Program-made: the position numbers and the translations under genes
Part shown: positions 27,607 to 37,509 of the stretch, piece after piece
Position numbering within the stretch: position 1 is the stretch's first letter
Layout of the letters: every line of letters starts with the position of its first letter
Notes under the pieces: model-generated
The model's input: only the letters and a program-made list of their open reading frames with translations
Told to the model about the DNA's origin: nothing
Database searches by the model: none
From: an uncultured Polaribacter sp.
GTDB lineage: Bacteria; Bacteroidota; Bacteroidia; Flavobacteriales; Flavobacteriaceae
Length of the DNA: 64,000 bases
Direction: 5' to 3'
Assembly (NCBI GenBank): GCA_943788865.1
Contig: CALSRX010000004.1
Location: 372,001-436,000 of the forward strand

Positions 27607-29007
27607 TTATGCATTCAATGGTTTGCCATCCCAAGCAGCTTTTGCTGCTTCTTTAATTGCTTCAGAATAGGTTGGGTGTCCATGGCAAATTCTTGCTAAA
27701 TCTTCCGCAGATGCTCTATATTCCATTGCAACAGCAGCTTCCATAATTAAATCTGCAGCACGCGCGCCTACAATATGAACTCCTAATATTTCATCTGTTG
27801 TTGTGTCTGCTAAGACTTTTACAAAACCATCAATATCTCCGCTTGCTCTAGATCTTCCTAAAGCTCTCATTGAAAATTTACCTGCTTTATAATTTACACC
27901 AGCCTCTTTTAATTCTTCTTCTGTTTTTCCAACAGCAGCTACTTCTGGCCATGTATACACAACACCAGGAATTAAATTATAATCGATATGTGGTTTTTGA
28001 CCTGCTAAATATTCTGCTACAACTACACCTTCTTCTTCTGCTTTATGTGCTAACATGGCACCTTTAACAACATCACCAATGGCATAAATATTAGAAACAG
28101 AAGTTTGTAAGTGATCGTTAACTTCTACTTGGTTTCTTTCATTTAATTGAACGCCTGCGTTTTCTAATCCTAAACCTTCGGTAAAAGGTTTTCTACCAAC
28201 AGCCACTAAACAATAATCTCCAGTAAACTCAACTTCTCTTCCTTTTTTATCAGTTGCTTTAACAAGTACTTCATCGCCATTTCTTTCTACAGAAGTTACG
28301 CCATGACTAATTGCGAATTTCATTCCTTGTTTCTTCAGTACTTTTTGTAATTCTTTAGAAACATCAGCATCCATGGTTGGTGTGATTTTAGGAGCATATT
28401 CTACAACAGTAACTTCTGCACCTAAACGCTTATATACAGACCCTAATTCTAATCCTATAACTCCACCACCAATTACTATTAAATGTTTTGGTACTTCTTT
28501 TAGTTTTAACGCTTCTGTAGACGTAATAATACGTTCTTTATCTAAGTTGATAAAAGGAAGAGTTGCAGGTTTAGACCCCGTTGCAATAATTATATTTGTG
28601 CCTTCAATGGTTTCTGCCGTTCCGTCATCTTTTGTTATTTTTACATGAGTAGCATCCACAAAAGAACCTAATCCTTCAAAAACATCAATATTATTTTTAT
28701 CCATTAAGTATTTTATACCTACGGTAGTAGTTTCAACAATATTAGCTTTGCGTTCTACCATTTTAGAGAAATCTATTTTAGGAGTTTCAATAGAAATTCC
28801 ATGAGTATCAAAATGATGTATGGCATCGTAATAATGATGTGAAGAATCTAACAATGCTTTTGATGGAATACACCCAACATTTGTACAGGTACCTCCTAAG
28901 GTTTTGTATTTTTCAATAATTGCAACTTTTTTACCTAATTGAGAAGCTCTGATTGCAGCTATATATCCTCCAGGACCAGAACCAATAACGATGATGTCGT
29001 ATTTCAT
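27607..29007 (-). CDS. lpdA: Dihydrolipoyl dehydrogenase (E3)
   Basis: 466 residues. FAD-binding GSGPGGYIAAIRA at the N-terminus, redox disulfide GGTCTNVGCIPSK, NAD-binding GGGVIGLELGSVYKRLG, FAD motif YAIGDV and the C-terminal catalytic HGHPTYSEAIKEA. It reoxidises lipoamide in the 2-oxoacid dehydrogenase and glycine cleavage complexes. I start at the ATG at 29007 (MKYDIIVIG); eight extra upstream codons do not resemble the family. Not linked to E1/E2 genes here. Confidence 0.96.
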   Translation of the reverse strand: MKYDIIVIGSGPGGYIAAIRASQLGKKVAIIEKYKTLGGTCTNVGCIPSKALLDSSHHYYDAIHHFDTHGISIETPKIDFSKMVERKANIVETTTVGIKYLMDKNNIDVFEGLGSFVDATHVKITKDDGTAETIEGTNIIIATGSKPATLPFINLDKERIITSTEALKLKEVPKHLIVIGGGVIGLELGSVYKRLGAEVTVVEYAPKITPTMDADVSKELQKVLKKQGMKFAISHGVTSVERNGDEVLVKATDKKGREVEFTGDYCLVAVGRKPFTEGLGLENAGVQLNERNQVEVNDHLQTSVSNIYAIGDVVKGAMLAHKAEEEGVVVAEYLAGQKPHIDYNLIPGVVYTWPEVAAVGKTEEELKEAGVNYKAGKFSMRALGRSRASGDIDGFVKVLADTTTDEILGVHIVGARAADLIMEAAVAMEYRASAEDLARICHGHPTYSEAIKEAAKAAWDGKPLNA

Positions 29008-29103
29008 TTTTAAAATAATTTTGGAGTACAAAAGTAAACATTATTGTTTAAATTCTCTACAATACAGAAGAATTACTATCTTTAATTTTTAAAATCACAA
29101 CAA

Positions 29104-29577
29104 ATGAAAATTGTAAAAAAAATAGGTTGGGCACTGCTATTCGTTCTTATCGTTGCTCAATTTTTTGGACCTGAAAAAAATGAAGGCGATTTAACGTCTT
29201 TATCAACTTTTATTGAAGAAACAAATCCACCAGATGAAGTTCATAAAATCATGAAAGAATCCTGTTTTGATTGTCACTCAAATTCTACACGTTATCCTTG
29301 GTATAGCTCTATAACACCAGTTAATTATTGGATGGCAGATCATGTCAAAGAAGGATCAAAACATTTAAATTTTTCGAAATGGGCAGAATATTCTTTAAAA
29401 AAGAAAGAGCACAAAATGGAAGAAGTTTTTGAAGAAGTTGAAAAGAAAAACATGCCTTTAGATTCGTATACATGGACGCATACTGAAGCAAATTTAACCG
29501 ATGCGCAAGTCAAATTAATTGTAGATTGGGCAAAAGGTGCTCAATCTAATTATGGAGCGCAATTAAAAGCAAAGTAA
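29104..29577 (+). CDS. Membrane-anchored haem-binding protein (Haem_bd family)
   Basis: 157 residues: one N-terminal membrane helix (residues 7-22), then a periplasmic domain with a c-type haem site CFDCH at 54-58 and the family segment STRYPWYSSITPVNYWMADHV. It probably acts as a small redox or haem-carrying protein facing the periplasm. Its stop codon abuts the next gene with no gap. Confidence 0.85.
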   Translation: MKIVKKIGWALLFVLIVAQFFGPEKNEGDLTSLSTFIEETNPPDEVHKIMKESCFDCHSNSTRYPWYSSITPVNYWMADHVKEGSKHLNFSKWAEYSLKKKEHKMEEVFEEVEKKNMPLDSYTWTHTEANLTDAQVKLIVDWAKGAQSNYGAQLKAK

Positions 29578-30819
29578 TTGACAAAACAATCTGTTTTAAT
29601 AATTGGAGCTGTTTGGGTTGAGCCAAATTCTTCAGCTGCAGGAAGCAGAATGCTGCAATTAATTGAGTTGTTTTTGCAGCAAGAATACTTGGTTACATTT
29701 GCAACAACTACCCAAAAAACAGAGAAAGCTTTTGATTTAAAAACAATTGCAGTTGATGAGGTTGCTATTGAGTTAAATTCTTCATCTTTTGATGATTTTG
29801 TAAGAAACCTGAATCCAACTTTTGTTGTCTTTGATCGTTTTATGATAGAAGAGCAATTTGGTTGGCGAGTATCGGAAAATTGCCCAAAGGCTATCCGAAT
29901 TTTAGATACTGAAGATTTACATTGTTTACGTAAAGTAAGAGAAGATGCAGTAAAAAGCCAACAAGAATTTTCTATAGAAAAACTGTTGAACTCTGATATA
30001 GCAAAAAGAGAAATTGCATCGATATTGCGTTGTGATGTGTCGTTGATCATTTCTACTTTTGAAATGGAGTTATTAGAAAATGTATTTAAAATAGATAAGC
30101 GAATCTTACATCATATTCCTTTTTTATTACAGCAAATTGAACAAAATGATATAGAAAAATGGAAATCTTTTCAGCAAAGAAATCATTTTACAATTATTGG
30201 TAATTTTTTGCATGCACCCAATGTTGACGCAGTTTTGTTGTTAAAAAAGACTATTTGGAAACAGATTAGAAAGCAATTGCCAAAAGCAGAATTACATGTT
30301 TATGGAGCGTATGCTACACAACAAATTTTACAGTTGCATAATGAAAAAGAGGGTTTTTTAATTAAAGGATATACAAACAATCCTATAGAAATAGTAGGTA
30401 ATTGTAAGGTGGTTTTAGCGCCTTTGCGTTTTGGAGCAGGAATTAAAGGAAAATTAACTGAAGCGATGCTCTGTGGAACACCTAGTGTTACTTCAGCAAT
30501 TGGCGCAGAAGGAATGCATGACGATTTACCTTGGAATGGATTTATTGAAAATGATTTGACTGTTTTTGCACAAAAAGCAATTGCATTATATACTGATGAA
30601 GATTTATGGAGTCAATCTCAGAAAAATGGAAAACAAATCATTAATCAGCTATATGATAAAGTTACAATTGGTGATCAATTTATAAGTCGATTAATCCAGC
30701 TTCAAAATGAAATTGAACAACATAGAAACCAAAATTTTATGGGAAATTTAGTACAACATCAAACACTACAGAGTACTAAATATATGAGTAAATGGATTGA
30801 GGAAAAAAACAAGAATTAA
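29578..30819 (+). CDS. Glycosyltransferase, GT4-like (group 1)
   Basis: 413 residues with a GT-B fold. The C-terminal nucleotide-sugar site LAPLRFGAGIKGKLTEAMLCGTPSV matches GT4 enzymes. The start is a TTG directly after the previous stop (TAATTG); the next in-frame ATG (29650) would delete the first Rossmann strand SVLIIGAVW, so TTG is preferred. Acceptor and sugar unknown. Converges with the broken gene at 30816, overlapping it by 4 nt. Confidence 0.85.
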   Translation: MTKQSVLIIGAVWVEPNSSAAGSRMLQLIELFLQQEYLVTFATTTQKTEKAFDLKTIAVDEVAIELNSSSFDDFVRNLNPTFVVFDRFMIEEQFGWRVSENCPKAIRILDTEDLHCLRKVREDAVKSQQEFSIEKLLNSDIAKREIASILRCDVSLIISTFEMELLENVFKIDKRILHHIPFLLQQIEQNDIEKWKSFQQRNHFTIIGNFLHAPNVDAVLLLKKTIWKQIRKQLPKAELHVYGAYATQQILQLHNEKEGFLIKGYTNNPIEIVGNCKVVLAPLRFGAGIKGKLTEAMLCGTPSVTSAIGAEGMHDDLPWNGFIENDLTVFAQKAIALYTDEDLWSQSQKNGKQIINQLYDKVTIGDQFISRLIQLQNEIEQHRNQNFMGNLVQHQTLQSTKYMSKWIEEKNKN

Positions 30820-32029
30820 TTTTTGTTAGTCTGGTAATCTGTTGGCAACATATTAGCAAAAGATTCAAACCCCCAATAGCCTTCAACATAAATAGCTTTT
30901 GGGTTTACAAGAACTCCAGATTTATCAATCACTGATTTCCCATTAATTAAAACAATATTTGAGGTTTGCATTCCAATTGCTTTTTTGCGCTTTCCAAACA
31001 TTCCAATTAAATAATTTTCTTCTTCAGGTTCTTTGGTGTAAATAATAGTTAGATAGTTTTCGAAATCTAAAAAAGAAACATTTTTATTTGATGAATAAAT
31101 ATATTCTTCAGAAATATTTCTTTTATATAAATAATCTATATACTTAGGTTTACTACTATTCTTTACAGTAACTATAGCACTATTTATCTGTGTTAAAGGA
31201 TTTTCTATTTCTTTTAGAGTAGAAATAGTATTTCCTTGTAGTAAAAGTAGTTCTTTTGCAAATTTAATTTCCTTTTCTGAAGGTCTTTCGGGATTAAGTT
31301 CTCTTCTAAATTGATTTACAATAAATCCGTTTTTTTTCAATTGTTTGCTCTTTAAACTGCGTAAAAAATGCATTTGAGAGCCATTAAATGCTTCAAGTCT
31401 ATTTCTCTTCCATTTTTTTCTAATCGATTTTTTTAAGTTGCTGTATCTAGTATATCCACTGAAGAATAACCGATTGTTTTTAAGCGAAAACTCAACCAAA
31501 TCAAATGTTATTAAATAACCCAACCCTTTGTGTTTTATAATGAGAGGCTCTTTAACTTCAGCTGTTAATTCTCCTGTTTTTCTGTTAAATTCAAAGTACA
31601 ACACTTTTGGATTTATAATATCACACTCTTGTGTCATTTTTGTTTTCCCGAAAAAAGCTCTTTTAAAAATAACCAAGTTAGATTTCCATTCCTCATCATA
31701 CTTAGGTTTTTTAAAACAACTTCATTTAATAAATTATCCTCAGGTTTTAATTTAAAAAGTAATGGTTTTATAAAGCTATTTGTATTTAGACTATATCGTA
31801 TTGTTTTATAACTTATATAAGAGATGATGAGCTCATGTGCACCTTCTTTTAAATTTAGGGCAAACTCTCCATTTGTATCTGTAGAATCTCCAATTGTTGT
31901 ATTATTTATGTAGACTGAAGCTCCTTCTAAAGGTGAATTATTTTCATCAGTAACCTTTCCATAAATTCTTTTTTGTGAAAAAGAAGATAAAAAGATTAAA
32001 GTAAAACCAATAAAAAAAATGTTTTTCAT
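30816..32029 (-). pseudogene. CarboxypepD_reg-domain exported protein, frameshifted
   Basis: The N-terminal part (from 32029) has a signal peptide (MKNIFFIGFTLIFLSSFSQ) and a CarboxypepD_reg domain (KRIYGKVTDENNSPLEGASVYINN). It ends in the wrong frame after LNEVVLKN. The C-terminal part continues in the neighbouring frame, and restoring one base to the six-A run (31707-31712 on the plus strand is T6) gives LKKPKYDEEWKSNLVIFKRAFFGKTK without a break to 30816. Intact length would be about 404 residues. Function unknown; probably cell-envelope. The slippery A6 leaves room for sequencing error or recoding. Confidence 0.8.
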
Positions 32030-32066
32030 TTTAATGAATTTGTTGCCAAATGTATTAACGTTTTAA

Positions 32067-34083
32067 TTATAGAAGTCCGGCACGTCTCAACAAAGCATCA
32101 GGTTTAGGTTCTTTTCCTCTAAAACGTTTGTACAAATCCATAGGTTTTTCTGTTCCTCCTTTAGACAAAATGTTTTCTTTAAACTTAGTAGCTACTTCTT
32201 TGTTGAAAATTCCTTTTTCTAAGAAATATTCAAAAGCATCTGCATCCAACACTTCTGCCCACTTGTAAGAGTAGTATCCTGCAGAATACCCACCTTGAAA
32301 AATGTGAGAAAAAGCAGTGCTCATACAATTTTCCTTTACATCTGGATATAATTTTGTTTCTGAAAAAGCGTTGTTTTCAAATTCTTTTACTGAACTTATT
32401 TTTGATGGATCTTGTGAGTGCCAACTCATATCTAACAATCCAAAGCTTAGTTGACGAAGGGTTTGCATTCCTTCATGAAAACTTGCAGATTCTTTAATTT
32501 TTGTAACATATTCCATCGGAATTGTTTCACCTGTTTCATAATGTTTGGCAAATAACTCCAGTGCTTCTTTTTCGTAGCACCAATTTTCTAAAACCTGGCT
32601 TGGTAATTCTACAAAATCCCAAGAAACAGAGGTTCCAGATAAGCTATTGTAAGTTGTGTTTGCTAGCATTCCATGCAATGCATGACCAAATTCATGAAAC
32701 AGTGTTGTTACTTCATTAAAAGTTAAAAGCGATGGTTTTGTATTTGTTGGTTTTGTAAAATTACACACGATAGAAACATGTGGTCTTTCGTTAATTCGGT
32801 TTTTAATTTGTTGAGGTTTATAAGAAGTCATCCAAGCACCATTTCTTTTTCCTTTTCTTGGGTGAAAATCTGCATAAAAAACAGCAATAAAATTATTGTC
32901 AATATCACTTACACTGTATGTTTTTACATCAGGGTGATAGGTATCAATATCAAAAACTTCTTTAAATTGTAAGTCGTATAATTTACTAGCTACGGTAAAA
33001 ACTCCATCAATAACATTCTCTAGTTTAAAATAAGGTTTTAGAATTTCTTGATCTAAATTGAAACGTTCTTTTTTTAGTTTTTCAGCGTAATAAGCACCAT
33101 CCCATTTTTGTAATTGATCAATTCTGTCTAGCTTTTTTGCATAGCTTTCTAATTCCTCAAATTCTTTTTGAGCAGCAGGTTTTGCTTTTTGTAAAAGCTC
33201 GTTAGAAAAACTTAAAACTTTTTCTGGTGTTTCAGCCATTCGTTCTTCTAAAACAAAATGCGCATGTGTTTTGTAGCCTAATAGATTTGCTCTTTGATGA
33301 CGTAATTTAACAATAGCTAAAACAACATTTTCATTATTAAAAGCGTTTTTCTGAAAGGCTTTTTTGCCAGCAGCGATAGCTAATTTCTTTGCGCAATTCT
33401 CTAGAATCTGCATAGGTCATAAACGGAATATAGCTTGGGTAATCTAAGGTGAAAATCCAACCTTCTTTTTTGTTTTCTTTAGCTAATTGGTTTGCTGCTT
33501 CTTTAACGCTTTCTGGCAATCCTGCTACATCCTTTTCAGCAGTTAAATGCATTTCAAAAGCATTGGTTTCTGCCAAAACATTCTCTCCAAATTGTAAGGA
33601 TAAGTTCGATAATTCAGCATCAATTTTGCGTAAGGTAAATTTCTCTATATCATTTAGATTAGCTCCATTTCTAGCAAAACCTTTGTACTGTTTTTCAAGT
33701 AACATGCTTTGCTCTGGAGTTAATGATAAGCTGTCTTTAGAGTCGTACACTGTTTTTACTCTTTCAAACAATGCTTCATTTAATATCATATCATTTTTAA
33801 ACTCGCTCAACCAAGGAGAAATTTCTTTGGCAATTTTCTGAATTTCATCATTGGTTTCTGCCGAATTTAAATTGAAAAAAATACTGGTAATTCTACCTAA
33901 TTTTTCTCCAGTAAAATCAAGGGCAACGGTAGTATTTTCAAAAGTTGGTGTATCTGAATTTGAAACAATAAGATCAATCTCTTTTTTTGTTTCTTCGATA
34001 GCTGTTTGAATAGCGGGTTTATAATCTTGTTCAGAAATTTTAGAAAAAGGGGCTGTATTAAAATCTTGTAATAAAGGATTCAT
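32067..34083 (-). pseudogene. M3-family peptidyl-dipeptidase (Dcp-like), frameshifted
   Basis: The N-terminal 230 or so residues start at 34083 (MNPLLQDFNTAPFSKISEQDY) and run to YADSRELRKE. They continue in another frame as LAIAAGKKAFQKNAFNNENVV to 32067. Removing one T from the TTT at 33384-33386 restores RELRKELAIAAGKK. The zinc motif HEFGH with the downstream helix (SGTSVSWDFVELPSQVLENW) and the C-terminal FSHIFQGGYSAGYYSYKWAE are intact. A corrected product of about 671 residues is normal for Dcp/oligopeptidase A. No signal peptide is seen. Confidence 0.88.
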
Positions 34084-34103
34084 TTTTAAGTTTTGTTAAA
34101 TAT

Positions 34104-34217
34104 CACATCGAGTAAATTTTCGAAGAATTAGAAATTTGTTTCGAGATGTTTTTTTGAATGTGTTCTCGATATAATTTTATTTTTCGGTGTCTCAAAATAA
34201 AATCATTCGAACTGACA
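34104..34217. repeat. Flavobacterial intergenic repeat (TTCGAACTGACA type)
   Basis: The arms CATCGAG...TTCGAA and GTTCTCGATATAATTTTATTTT...AAAATCATTCGAACTGAC form an imperfect large palindrome, in the opposite orientation to the related copy at 2056-2130. It fills the gap between purE and the M3 peptidase. Confidence 0.55.
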
Positions 34218-34220
34218 ATG

Positions 34221-34700
34221 TTATTTTTTTATACGCTTAGAAGCTTGCTCCACCTTCAATTTTAAACCTTCTTTGTAAGCGATAATTTTATCAAGCACAC
34301 ATTTGTCTGATGCTCCAATAATTTGAGCAGCTAAGATTCCGGCATTTTTTGCTCCATCTAAAGCAACAGTTGCAACAGGTACTCCGCCTGGCATTTGTAA
34401 AATAGATAAAATAGAATCCCAACCGTCAATAGAATTTCTGCTTTTTACCGGGACACCAATTACAGGTAACGGACTCATAGAGGCAACCATCCCTGGTAAA
34501 TGAGCAGCGCCACCAGCACCGGCAATTATTACTTTTATTCCGCGTAAATGTGCATTTTTAGAATACTCAACTAATTTTTCTGGCGTTCTATGAGCAGAAA
34601 CAATATCTACTTCAATTTGAATGTCAAAACTCTCTAAAATGTCTATTGCTTCTTGCATGATTGGAAGATCTGAATCGCTTCCCATTATTATTCCTACCAT
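34221..34700 (-). CDS. purE: N5-carboxyaminoimidazole ribonucleotide mutase PurE
   Basis: 159 residues. GSDSDLPIM at the N-terminus, SAHRTPEKL with the catalytic His, and AGGAAHLPGM. It moves the carboxyl group of N5-CAIR to C4 in purine synthesis. PurK lies directly upstream on the same strand; a 70-bp palindromic repeat sits between them. Confidence 0.97.
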   Translation of the reverse strand: MVGIIMGSDSDLPIMQEAIDILESFDIQIEVDIVSAHRTPEKLVEYSKNAHLRGIKVIIAGAGGAAHLPGMVASMSPLPVIGVPVKSRNSIDGWDSILSILQMPGGVPVATVALDGAKNAGILAAQIIGASDKCVLDKIIAYKEGLKLKVEQASKRIKK

Positions 34701-34711
34701 AATTTTATTTT

Positions 34712-34781
34712 GTCATTCCTGCGAAGGCAGGAATCTATTTAGTTGTTGTTTTATGAGATTCCGCATCAATTGCGGAATGAC
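34712..34781. repeat. Full-length palindromic repeat between purK and purE
   Basis: GTCATTCCTGCGAAGGCAG at one end faces TTGCGGAATGAC at the other, each arm being itself a small hairpin. Same family as 5081-5105 and 54945-55010. Being inside the purK-purE transcript, it could affect mRNA stability. Confidence 0.85.
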
Positions 34782-34790
34782 AGTTATAAA

Positions 34791-35948
34791 TTACTTACTT
34801 ATAACTCGTATTGTTTCTTTTACTTTTTGGGCAGTTTTTCTTGCCTTATCAATGTCTCTATCTACAATAGTTACGTGTCCCATTTTACGAAAAGGTTTTG
34901 TTGTTTTTTTTCCATAAATATGAGGAGTAACTCCATCAATTTGCATCACTCTTTCTATATTTTCATACACAACATCACCTATATAACCTTCTTCACCAAC
35001 CAAATTTACCATAATTCCGGCAACTTTACTCTCTGTATTTCCTAAAGGTAAATTTAAAATGGTTCTTAAATGTTGCTCAAACTGATTTGTATAACTTGCT
35101 TCTATAGAATAATGACCTGAATTATGAGTTCTTGGCGCTACTTCATTCACTAAAATTTCATCATCATTGGTCTGAAACATTTCTACAGCCAATAAGCCAA
35201 CGTGTTTAAAAGATTCGGCTACTTTTAAGGCAATTTCTCTTGCTTTTTTTGCAACAGCATCATCAATTCTTGCAGGGCAAATTACATATTCAACTTGGTT
35301 CGCTTCAGGATGAAATTCCATTTCTACAACAGGATATGTTTTTATTTCTCCATCTGCATTTCTGGCAACAATTACCGCCAATTCGTTTTTAAACGGAATC
35401 ATTTCTTCAACAATACAGTCTGTGTCTGCTAGGTTTTGAATATCATTTTGAGTACGAACCACTTTAACACCCGTTCCATCATACCCAAATTGAGCAGATT
35501 TCCAGACAAAAGGGAAAGCAATATTTTCAGTATTTAACCAAGAAAGTAGTGTTTCTTTATTTGCAAATCGTTGATGAGGTGAAGTCGGAATTCCGCTCTC
35601 TACAAAGAAATCTTTTTGTTTTCCTTTGTGTTGAATGGTTTCTATGACTGAGGGCTGAGGATAAATTTTCAATCCTTCTTTTTCCAATTGGTAGAGTGCA
35701 TCAATATTTACATGTTCAATTTCTATGGTTAAAACATCAACCAATTTTCCGAAATTATAAACCGCATCAAAATCTAATAAGTTACCCACATAAAACGCAT
35801 TGCAAATTTGAGCACAAGGAGCTTCTGGCGAAGCATCTAAAATTGCGGTATAAACGTCGTATTTTTGAGTTTCGGCAAGCAACATTCTTCCAAGTTGTCC
35901 GCCACCTAAAACACCTAATTTAAAATCGGAAGAAAAGTAATTTTTCAC
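34791..35948 (-). CDS. purK: N5-carboxyaminoimidazole ribonucleotide synthase PurK
   Basis: 385-residue ATP-grasp enzyme: LGGGQLGRMLLAE near residue 14, KSAQFGYDGTGV (ATP-grasp loop), NEVAPRTHNSGHYSIEA near the metal site. It carboxylates AIR using ATP and bicarbonate. First gene of the purK-purE unit. Confidence 0.97.
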   Translation of the reverse strand: MKNYFSSDFKLGVLGGGQLGRMLLAETQKYDVYTAILDASPEAPCAQICNAFYVGNLLDFDAVYNFGKLVDVLTIEIEHVNIDALYQLEKEGLKIYPQPSVIETIQHKGKQKDFFVESGIPTSPHQRFANKETLLSWLNTENIAFPFVWKSAQFGYDGTGVKVVRTQNDIQNLADTDCIVEEMIPFKNELAVIVARNADGEIKTYPVVEMEFHPEANQVEYVICPARIDDAVAKKAREIALKVAESFKHVGLLAVEMFQTNDDEILVNEVAPRTHNSGHYSIEASYTNQFEQHLRTILNLPLGNTESKVAGIMVNLVGEEGYIGDVVYENIERVMQIDGVTPHIYGKKTTKPFRKMGHVTIVDRDIDKARKTAQKVKETIRVISK

Positions 35949-36008
35949 TGTAGTAATTTTGTTGTGTGTTGTTACTGCAAAAATAACAATCTATTTGATT
36001 TAGAACTA

Positions 36009-36431
36009 CTAAAAGTTAGTGATTCGTAAAATAGAACCACTGATAAGACTAACTCTATATTCTCTAGCGCTATAAATAATTCCGTTTGTTTGCGGAGATC
36101 CATCTAAAATGCTAAACTCACTATTGTGACAACTACATTTTAATTTGATGCTTCCATCAAAGGTCATTTTGGTAGTACAATTGTTCTGCGGACAAGCCCT
36201 ATCAAAAGCCTTGTACTCATTTGTTTTAATTCTATACAACACAATCCCATTTACACCTCCAGAAATATCATCAACCCAACCGCCTGGAACTAATAAATTA
36301 ACATATTGTGGTAAACTCAAATCTACAGTTTGATCTACTTGAATATTTGGCAAAAGTTGATTGGGTTCAACATCAGAAGAACAACCAAAGCTAAGTATTA
36401 TAAAGGTAATTATAGAGAATATTTTTTTCAT
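36009..36431 (-). CDS. Rieske-like lipoprotein with an altered cluster motif
   Basis: 140 residues with a lipoprotein-type signal (SFGC, Cys17). The fold and the segment CSCHNSEFSILDGSPQT resemble Rieske [2Fe-2S] proteins. The second pair CxxH is present (Cys99, His102), but the first pair, normally CxH, reads Cys80-Pro-Gln82, so one histidine ligand is missing. Cys85 and Cys101 are extra. It may hold no cluster or bind metal differently. Unlinked to any oxygenase. Confidence 0.75.
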   Translation of the reverse strand: MKKIFSIITFIILSFGCSSDVEPNQLLPNIQVDQTVDLSLPQYVNLLVPGGWVDDISGGVNGIVLYRIKTNEYKAFDRACPQNNCTTKMTFDGSIKLKCSCHNSEFSILDGSPQTNGIIYSAREYRVSLISGSILRITNF

Positions 36432-36481
36432 ATAAAATAAAGTTGCTTGATCTAAAACGATGGCAAGTTACAAATATTTTG

Positions 36482-36489
36482 TACATTTG
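36482..36489 (+). promoter_or_regulatory. Candidate -7 box for greA
   Basis: TACATTTG matches TAnnTTTG 60 nt before the greA start. No TTG lies at a normal -33 distance. Confidence 0.4.
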
Positions 36490-36548
36490 TAATCGAATCT
36501 CATTCTGTAAAAAAGCAATGAGATTTTCTATTTTAAAACCATAAGATT

Positions 36549-37022
36549 ATGAGTGATGTATCATATTATACGCCAGAAGGACTTAAAAAGTTAAAAGAAG
36601 AATTAGAGCACCTAGAGCATGTGGAGCGTCCAAGAGTTACGCAAGAAATTGCAGATGCACGTGATAAAGGAGATTTAAGTGAAAATGCCGAGTATCATGC
36701 TGCAAAAGAAGAGCAATCTTTGTTAGAATTTAAAATTGCCAAATTAAAAAACGTTGTAGCCAATGCAAGAATTATTGATGAATCTCAATTAGATACTTCT
36801 AAAATATTGATTCATTCTGTTGTAAAGGTTAAAAATGTTGCAAATAAAATGGAATTCACTTACACGCTTGTTGCAGATTCTGAGTCGGATGTTAGAAACG
36901 GAAAATTGTCTGTAAATTCTCCAATCGGAAAAGGATTGTTAGGAAAAGAAGTTGGTGAAATTGCCGAGATTCAGGTTCCAAACGGAATCATGAAATTTGA
37001 AATTGTTTCTATTTCTAGATAA
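36549..37022 (+). CDS. greA: Transcription elongation factor GreA
   Basis: 157 residues: N-terminal coiled coil with the acidic tip (RDKGDLSENAEYHAAKEEQ) and the C-terminal FKBP-like domain (NSPIGKGLLGKEVGEIAEIQVP). It stimulates transcript cleavage by backtracked RNA polymerase. Followed 30 nt later by a strong hairpin terminator. Confidence 0.97.
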   Translation: MSDVSYYTPEGLKKLKEELEHLEHVERPRVTQEIADARDKGDLSENAEYHAAKEEQSLLEFKIAKLKNVVANARIIDESQLDTSKILIHSVVKVKNVANKMEFTYTLVADSESDVRNGKLSVNSPIGKGLLGKEVGEIAEIQVPNGIMKFEIVSISR

Positions 37023-37051
37023 GACAAAACAGATAACTGAAAAACTAATTG

Positions 37052-37092
37052 GAATTCGGGTTTTGACAACGTCAAAACCCGAATTCTTTTTT
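37052..37092 (+). terminator. Rho-independent terminator between greA and the HIT gene
   Basis: A perfect 16-bp stem (37052-37067 with 37071-37086) with a 3-nt AAC loop, followed by seven T. It ends only 25 nt before the HIT start, so the HIT gene either depends on read-through or has its own promoter overlapping the hairpin. Confidence 0.92.
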
Positions 37093-37116
37093 ATATTTAC
37101 ATATAAGAAATACATC

Positions 37117-37509
37117 ATGGCAAGCATTTTTACTAAAATCATCAATCAAGATATTCCGTCTTATAAAATAGCAGAAGATGAGCGTTTTTATGCGTTTTTA
37201 GATATCAATCCGAATGCAAAAGGACACACTTTGGTGATTCCAAAAAAGGAAGTTGACAAATTATTTGATTTAGATTCTGAAACTTATTTAAGTTTAATGC
37301 AGTTTGCTCAAAAAGTTGCCAAAGCTTTAGAGAAAACAATCCCGTGTAATAGAATAGGAATGACTGTTGTTGGTTTGGAAGTACCACATGCACATGTGCA
37401 TTTAATTCCGATTAATAGAGTTTCTGATATCAACTTTACAAGTAGAAAGCTAAAAATGCAACACGAAGATTTTGTGAAATTGGCCGAAGAGATTCGAAAT
37501 AATTTTTAA
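37117..37509 (+). CDS. HIT-family nucleotide hydrolase/transferase
   Basis: 130 residues with the histidine triad HAHVHLIPI near residue 90 and the N-terminal IFTKIINQDIPSYKIAEDE typical of Hint/HinT-like proteins. These cleave adenosine phosphoramidates and similar nucleotides. The ATG at 37117 is chosen because the upstream in-frame extension would be translated through the terminator. Its stop overlaps the stop of the convergent histidine kinase gene. Confidence 0.93.
   Translation: MASIFTKIINQDIPSYKIAEDERFYAFLDINPNAKGHTLVIPKKEVDKLFDLDSETYLSLMQFAQKVAKALEKTIPCNRIGMTVVGLEVPHAHVHLIPINRVSDINFTSRKLKMQHEDFVKLAEEIRNNF

Noticed and set aside
27870..28067. Opposite-strand open frames within lpdA and other well-defined genes
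   Set aside because: They mirror conserved coding sequence on the other strand, have no promoter and odd composition, and are shadows of real genes.
34712..34781. CRISPR-like array from recurring palindromic repeats
   Set aside because: The copies are scattered tens of kilobases apart, not in tandem with spacers, and there are no cas genes.
36997..37116. N-terminal extension of the HIT protein beginning within greA
   Set aside because: It would be translated across a strong terminator hairpin; family length begins at 37117.
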